A DNA stretch of 64,000 nucleotides. Origin: Patagioenas fasciata (lineage: Eukaryota > Chordata > Aves > Columbiformes > Columbidae). Shown here in pieces: positions 60,101-64,000 of this stretch. Each line of letters opens with the position of its first letter. Within the stretch, counting starts at the first letter, position 1. A model generated the notes under the pieces. The model did not search any database. It was not told the DNA's origin and saw only the letters and a program-made list of their open reading frames with translations. Made by a program: the position numbers and the translations under genes. The stretch covers positions 122,606,001 through 122,670,000 of the forward strand of contig NC_092520.1 of the NCBI RefSeq assembly GCF_037038585.1. Reading direction: 5' to 3'.

Positions 60101-63100
60101 TTATGATCAAAGCTGACTTTGTTAAGGGTGAGTTAATAAGCACAAATAACTATTATAAAAAGAATGTTATTGGGAAGAGAAAAGAACAAGAAGGAAGAAG
60201 CAAGAACAATGGCTCAACCAAAGCTTTAAATAGTTATAACTGTAATTCAGTTGAATGGTATGTGACCCTTACACATTGCTCACAAACATTCATAGCAATA
60301 GTTTCAAGATTGTAAATTAGAAGTGGAAGTCGGACAAAGTCTGCCACTTCCTGTCTTGAATAACTGGTGGTTAAAAGACCAACATTTAATTTGAGTCAAC
60401 AATTGATAGTGAACTTTCACAGTGCTCTAACTGGTGTTCCATGATGGTAACTATCTCAGAGACGTGTCCTGTTAATAGGCAGCAATTAATGCAAATACTG
60501 TGGATCTTATTCTCCCTAGTTTGCATTTTTCCTCCTTCTCACCCCTCAAAGAGCTATGTTAAGAGTTTTAGCTATGACCAAACAAAAAACTCCCAAAGCT
60601 TTTTGCTGACTGTGAGCTGCAATATTGAATTGAAATAAAGACCTCAATATATTTGACTGGAAAGTCACAATTGTTTCAGTTTGATTGGAAAATTGAATGC
60701 AAGTAGGGTAATTTTCTTATTATTCTTATCTAAATTGTGACACAAACTTTTTTTTTTTTTTGCTTCCTTTTTTTTTTTATTAGTGTTGTGTAGGCTGTGT
60801 TGTTTCTATTTTACAGTACTTCAATATCTAATAGTGACTTCTGATGTTCCAAAGTTTTCAAGACTTGACAGGACAAAGTCCTAGTCTGAATTAATTTTGA
60901 CCCTGCTTTGAGCAGGACATTGAATGAGAAAATCCTAGCATCCCTTCCAAAATGAAGGAATTGATGAACCTGAATTTAGTGGTAACACTTAGAGCTCATT
61001 TCACAGTAAAATATCAAGACCCCTGATATTTGAACAACAATCTAAAAATCTCAGAGTAATATAGACATGTTGGTGGATTTTTATTTTGTTTTTATTTTAT
61101 TATAAATATATTACTATTTTTAGGGGCAAGCAGTTGATTTATGCCTTGAAAATAGATTTACGTTTCCCAGCAAACTATTATTTGACTTAAGTAATCTGTC
61201 GGGGGCTACACAGAGCGTTGTTAACTGCAAATACCTGTTGTACAAAATGGTGGTGATTTAATGAATATACACTGCAAAGACTTATTTACAGCACTGTTTG
61301 TCATGCTCTGTAGTTTTATGAATAGACTTTTCCTTTGACCACAGACTTGTAACTAATATTAAAATAGTAACTGGCACAGATAACTTTGTTTTTAGATTTA
61401 GATATGCTTTCATGTGTTGCTTTCATTTAGAATAATTTTAAGGATTTTTTTTTTAATGCCATGTGGATTTAACAGTTTTGAAGTCAGTGTCCAGTGCTGA
61501 AAATGTGGCATTTTCACAGGAACAAATTGTATGTATGATCTATATGCCGATCGCCTACATGAGCACTTTCCTCTGGATATCCACACTACCTCAGGGGGAA
61601 TGATCTGCTATTTTAAGCTGATTGCATCTGTGGGCCATCTTATTCGTCTTTCAATAGTATCCCTCCAGATTGAAGCAGATAACTGCATCACTGACTCGCT
61701 AACCATTTATGACTCTCTGATGCCAATCAAACATAAGATACTGTACCGGTGAGTATAAATTTTCATTGAGAATTCATTGACTTTTTTTTTTCTTTTCTGA
61801 AGACTTGTCATCTGCACTTGCTGGTTTTCGTTTGTTAAAAATACTCTGATCTTCATGCATTACACACATAACACCTGGCAATTTTTTTTTCTTACAAAAG
61901 CGGAAAAGCTGATGTTAGTAATAAAAGAAACAGTAAATTATCCTTAAAATTCTTCTTTATTCTTCAACTGGAGTGCATCTTCACCTAGCTACAGAACTAC
62001 GAGAAGTTCACACATTACTGGGCAGAATTTTCTGTTTCTTATCCAGAAACAGACACTAACTAAAAAAAAAGACTTCAAAATTTCCTCCCCTAAACAAGCT
62101 CTTCTTCCATAAGAAGGCTGGTGCTCTTCATATGAAGACTAAAGTTCTAAAATAAAATCTCTTTTGTATAATTACTGCTGCTCACCAGTTCGGTGTTTGT
62201 TTTTTTTTGGCTGCTCTTTTTGAGTAGTTTAGAGAGTTCCAAAAATCTAGAGTTGAAGCTGTGATAGTTGAGGATGTAGCCTTTTTTTTTTTTTTTTTTT
62301 AAATTATTAACCTCTCTTTAATGATCTAGTATGCTTGTTTGGGGATTTTTTTTTTTTTTTTAAATTCCTGGTAACTAATTCCCCAGGGCTCTGTCAGACC
62401 AAAAGCTGAAGACAGCACCTCCATCAAGTAGGTGAAGAGCTCAGTGTTTTGACCTCTGAAATCCTTTTCTCTGACCTGTCAGTTTGTGTATAAGTCTCAA
62501 AAAAGAGCACTGGAAAGAACATTGGCTTTTCAGTCCTCTTTGAGAGCTGTCCTCTACTAATCTGAATCACTAACTGACTTGTTTATAAAACAGCAGGTGG
62601 TGTTCGCTTATTTCTTAGTATCTGTAGAGGATGCCTGCTAGGTAATGCATATGGAAAATAACATTTTAACTTTTTTTTTTTTTAAAGAGATGTTGATTGG
62701 TTCAAAGTCTTCATTTCTGATCTGAAGAATAACTTGCTTGTTTTTTCCACTCCTCAACTACAAGCTAAATCTGTTGGTCTAAGAAAATTAATTTTCTGTT
62801 TCTACAAGCCTTTCTTTACTATTGGCTTCATTCCTTTTTGCTTGGAGTGAAGGCTGAAAGTCAGTATTATCTCATAGAGCTAACCATTCCATCTTTGTTT
62901 TCATGTCTGCAATTTCTTCCTTTTTTTTTTTTCCTTTGTAAGAAGCAATTTTCTGACATGGGGTTTCTAACTGACCTTGTAACAGGTAGTTACGTGTTTA
63001 AGAGCATGGAGTTTTTAGAAGGCTTTGAAGTGGGTAAGCTCTGCACCAGTGGAAAATTCATGCACAAATTGAAAGCAATGTGTTTGGTGTGGGGTTTTTT

Positions 63101-63299
63101 TTATTTTTTTTTTTTTAAGTTATTTTAACCAATGGCTTATGTATATATTCTCCTTTCTACCCCCACAGAGCTTGTGAACCAGCTGATTCATTGGTGTCAC
63201 TTGTGTCCACAAATAATCTCATGCTGGTAATGTTTAAGGCAGCACAAATAAAAGAACAGAAGGAATTTCGTGGCTATTTTGAGGTCATTACACAAGAAA
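48536..63299 (+). CDS. TMPRSS7: Transmembrane protease serine 7 (matriptase-3), 5' part, eight coding exons
   Basis: Type II membrane serine protease of the matriptase group; the family cleaves after basic residues at the cell surface. Exons 48536-48637, 52504-52702, 53450-53580, 55977-56044, 57049-57242, 58106-58144, 61520-61748 and 63169-63299 join in phase and encode about 364 residues from the first ATG. In order: an acidic then lysine-rich cytosolic tail (1-77), one transmembrane helix (78-100, IILFTLILFILGVV...), a SEA domain (about 105-235) with sequon NRT at 211 and VGSLQG at the usual cleavage position, and a first CUB domain with cysteines 248, 274, 300 and 323. Human TMPRSS7 is about 843 aa, so the second CUB, LDLa repeats and protease domain lie beyond the right edge; the catalytic triad is not visible. 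A second in-frame ATG (48587) matches the human start MDKEN. Confidence 0.96.
48638..52503 (+). other. TMPRSS7 intron 1
   Basis: About 3.9 kb, AT-rich, with a (TA)n microsatellite at 51088-51109. No recognisable gene or well preserved repeat. Confidence 0.8.
51088..51109. repeat. TA microsatellite
   Basis: About 11 TA units preceded by (catA)n steps. Likely length-variable and able to extrude a cruciform. Confidence 0.85.
52504..52702 (+). CDS. TMPRSS7: TMPRSS7 coding exon 2 (membrane anchor)
   Basis: Starts VASISVQMVAAEDKLAKR, passes through a lysine-rich stretch (KLKLKKKDK) and NFQNKIILFTLILFILGVV, and ends at the outer face. Positive charge before the helix fits N-in topology. Acceptor ggtttag at 52503; donor attg|gtgagt at 52703, phase 1. 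It lacks the Pro/Arg-rich insert that I recall in the human tail. Confidence 0.97.
53450..53580 (+). CDS. TMPRSS7: TMPRSS7 coding exon 3 (SEA domain)
   Basis: VQAENKDALYFVGLFRVANI to FLPEYRQKESKEFLSVAQ, the first strand and helix of the SEA domain. Acceptor tcttgcag at 53449; donor catgtg|gtaaga, phase 0. Confidence 0.97.
53581..55976 (+). other. TMPRSS7 intron 3
   Basis: About 2.4 kb with one CR1 fragment (55340-55541). Otherwise AT-rich, nothing recognised. Confidence 0.8.
55340..55541 (+). repeat. CR1 LINE 3' end, plus orientation
   Basis: Contains 'ccagagaggctgtggagtct', 'ggagatattcaactggacac', 'agaggggttggattagatgc' and the terminal 'tctttctgtgattctgtgg'. About 200 bp long. Confidence 0.9.
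55977..56044 (+). CDS. TMPRSS7: TMPRSS7 coding exon 4 (SEA domain)
   Basis: A 68-base exon, MNLVYTTSSFSKFYKQSTVS. Acceptor ctttcag at 55976; donor tcag|gtaaaa at 56045, phase 2. Confidence 0.97.
56865..56892. repeat. TTTTA pentanucleotide repeat
   Basis: About five imperfect tttta units in TMPRSS7 intron 4. Confidence 0.7.
57049..57242 (+). CDS. TMPRSS7: TMPRSS7 coding exon 5 (SEA domain)
   Basis: Starts with an Asn run (SNNNNGG), then LLIHFWIIFVVPQAKGQALC and KDSIQTSIINRTSVGSLQGL. Cys-Glu-Asp-Cys and the NRT sequon are conserved with human. Acceptor tattccag at 57048; donor agtg|gttagt at 57243, phase 1. Confidence 0.97.
57243..58105 (+). other. TMPRSS7 intron 5
   Basis: About 860 bases, AT-rich, with no repeat or gene recognised. 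Confidence 0.8.
58106..58144 (+). CDS. TMPRSS7: TMPRSS7 coding exon 6 (39-base linker exon)
   Basis: Encodes (A)GLRSDYWSTTGT, the join between SEA and the first CUB domain; human reads AGLRSDYSSTIG here. The acceptor is a tandem tgcagcag, so the exon may start at 58106 or 58109. Donor acag|gtaatt. Both flanking introns are phase 1, so the exon is frame-neutral. Confidence 0.93.
58145..61519 (+). other. TMPRSS7 intron 6
   Basis: About 3.4 kb, AT-rich, with T-runs near 60750-60780 and a CR1 scrap at 60896-60955. No gene recognised. Confidence 0.8.
60896..60955 (+). repeat. CR1 LINE scrap, plus orientation
   Basis: 'tgaccctgctttgagcagga' and 'tagcatcccttccaaaatga' are the spaced remains of a CR1 3' end. 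Too short and worn for more. Confidence 0.5.
61520..61748 (+). CDS. TMPRSS7: TMPRSS7 coding exon 7 (CUB domain 1)
   Basis: (G)TNCMYDLYADRLHEHFP, then MICYFKLIASVGHLIRLS and IEADNCITDSLTIYDSL, the CUB core, with three of its four cysteines. Acceptor ttcacag at 61519; donor accg|gtgagt at 61749, phase 2. Confidence 0.97.
61749..63168 (+). other. TMPRSS7 intron 7
   Basis: About 1.4 kb with many T-runs (62281-62300, 62347-62361, 62671-62684, 62921-62932). No repeat family or gene recognised. Confidence 0.8.
63169..63299 (+). CDS. TMPRSS7: TMPRSS7 coding exon 8 (end of CUB domain 1)
   Basis: (R)ACEPADSLVSLVSTNNLM then LVMFKAAQIKEQKEFRGYFE and VITQE. Carries the fourth CUB cysteine. Acceptor cccacag at 63168; donor gaaa|gtaagt at 63300, phase 1. 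The next exon lies beyond the window. Confidence 0.96.
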
Positions 63300-64000
63300 G
63301 TAAGTTTCTTCTGTGTTTGGAAATGTGTTTTTTATTTTCTGTCTAAGATCCTGAAGCAGCTGTCATGTTCCTGCCTGTGGATAAATGACTCCTGTATCCC
63401 AGTTTCTTTTTTTCTACATGGCTGTCTCTCTCCTTCATCTGCTCTGCATCTTACTGAGTGTCTGTCTTCCACCTGGGCAATTTAATCTGTATAGATTAGC
63501 AGTTTTTAAGTGAAACGAGAAAGTAGAAGGCTGAAACCAGCACTGACTGAATCCAATCGGTCAGGACTGCAATGTACCAGTAGATGGAGTTGTTATTCCA
63601 GGTGTAGCACTGCTCTGGTCTCTTTCCTGGTTTGGGATACAGTGATGACAGCAAAGGTGGAAGGAGTTCAGCACTGAAAACTACTTCCAGGAAATAAAAC
63701 TTCAGTAGCGCTGTCTGCACACAATTTTCTATTGGTATCTGCCTCCTCATTAACACGGAGTCAGTTACGTTTGTGCATCAAGTCCATAATCTGCTTTTTA
63801 AAGTGCTTTAAGCTTCAAGAAGTGGTTACATCGTAATCACAAATAGTACAAGGAACATCAATCCTAACATAATCCCATGAAAGGAAATTCAAGCTGCTCA
63901 GAAAGATGCTGCATACTTTCTGTGTTTAGTGTAATTAAGCACAAAAATACCATCATAAAAGCATGTGATGAATTCTCCATCATAAGTAATTTTAAATTCA
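63300..64000 (+). other. TMPRSS7 intron 8, cut by the window edge
   Basis: No further TMPRSS7 exon was recognised before the edge; the sequence is AT-rich without a clear repeat. Confidence 0.7.

Overview
The window is genomic DNA from a bird. It shows split vertebrate genes with GT-AG introns, at least eight CR1 LINE fragments carrying the avian octamer-like 3' end, and two decayed avian-type LTRs. The three genes lie in the order ABHD10 - TAGLN3 - TMPRSS7, all on the + strand, the same order as I recall for human 3q13.2. I cannot name the species. The coding exons were traced by reading protein similarity (recalled from the human family members) and by requiring canonical splice sites in compatible phase.

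Layout. 1-413 is a 3' CR1 fragment in minus orientation. 620-1260 is a CpG island with GC box and a perfect NRF1-type palindrome; it holds the ABHD10 promoter and first exon. 745/761-8186 is ABHD10 (5 coding exons), a mitochondrial serine hydrolase, with a polyA signal at 8662. 8.7-19.1 kb is intergenic, AT-rich, with CR1 scraps and old palindromic repeats, and a CpG-enriched patch near 18.24-18.45 kb that may belong to the TAGLN3 promoter. 19114-29181 is the complete coding region of TAGLN3 (199 aa, 4 coding exons), polyA signal 29577. 29.6-48.5 kb is a long gene-poor interval with a solo LTR (29.9-30.4 kb), a striking 80-bp inverted repeat (32.9-33.2 kb), several CR1 copies and a second LTR (46.2-46.8 kb). 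48536-63299 holds the first eight coding exons of TMPRSS7: cytosolic tail, transmembrane anchor, SEA domain and first CUB domain. The rest of TMPRSS7 (second CUB, LDLa repeats, serine protease domain) lies beyond the right edge.

The genes do not form a functional pathway: ABHD10 is a mitochondrial thioesterase/esterase, TAGLN3 a neuronal calponin-homology protein, TMPRSS7 (matriptase-3) a type II membrane serine protease. Their adjacency is vertebrate synteny.

I found no new multi-gene system. The points most worth a second look are the splice/start conflict of ABHD10 exon 1, the 80-bp inverted repeat between TAGLN3 and TMPRSS7, a frame-neutral 39-nt exon and a NAGNAG acceptor in TMPRSS7, and a scatter of ancient palindromic repeats. 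No rRNA, tRNA or CRISPR array was seen.
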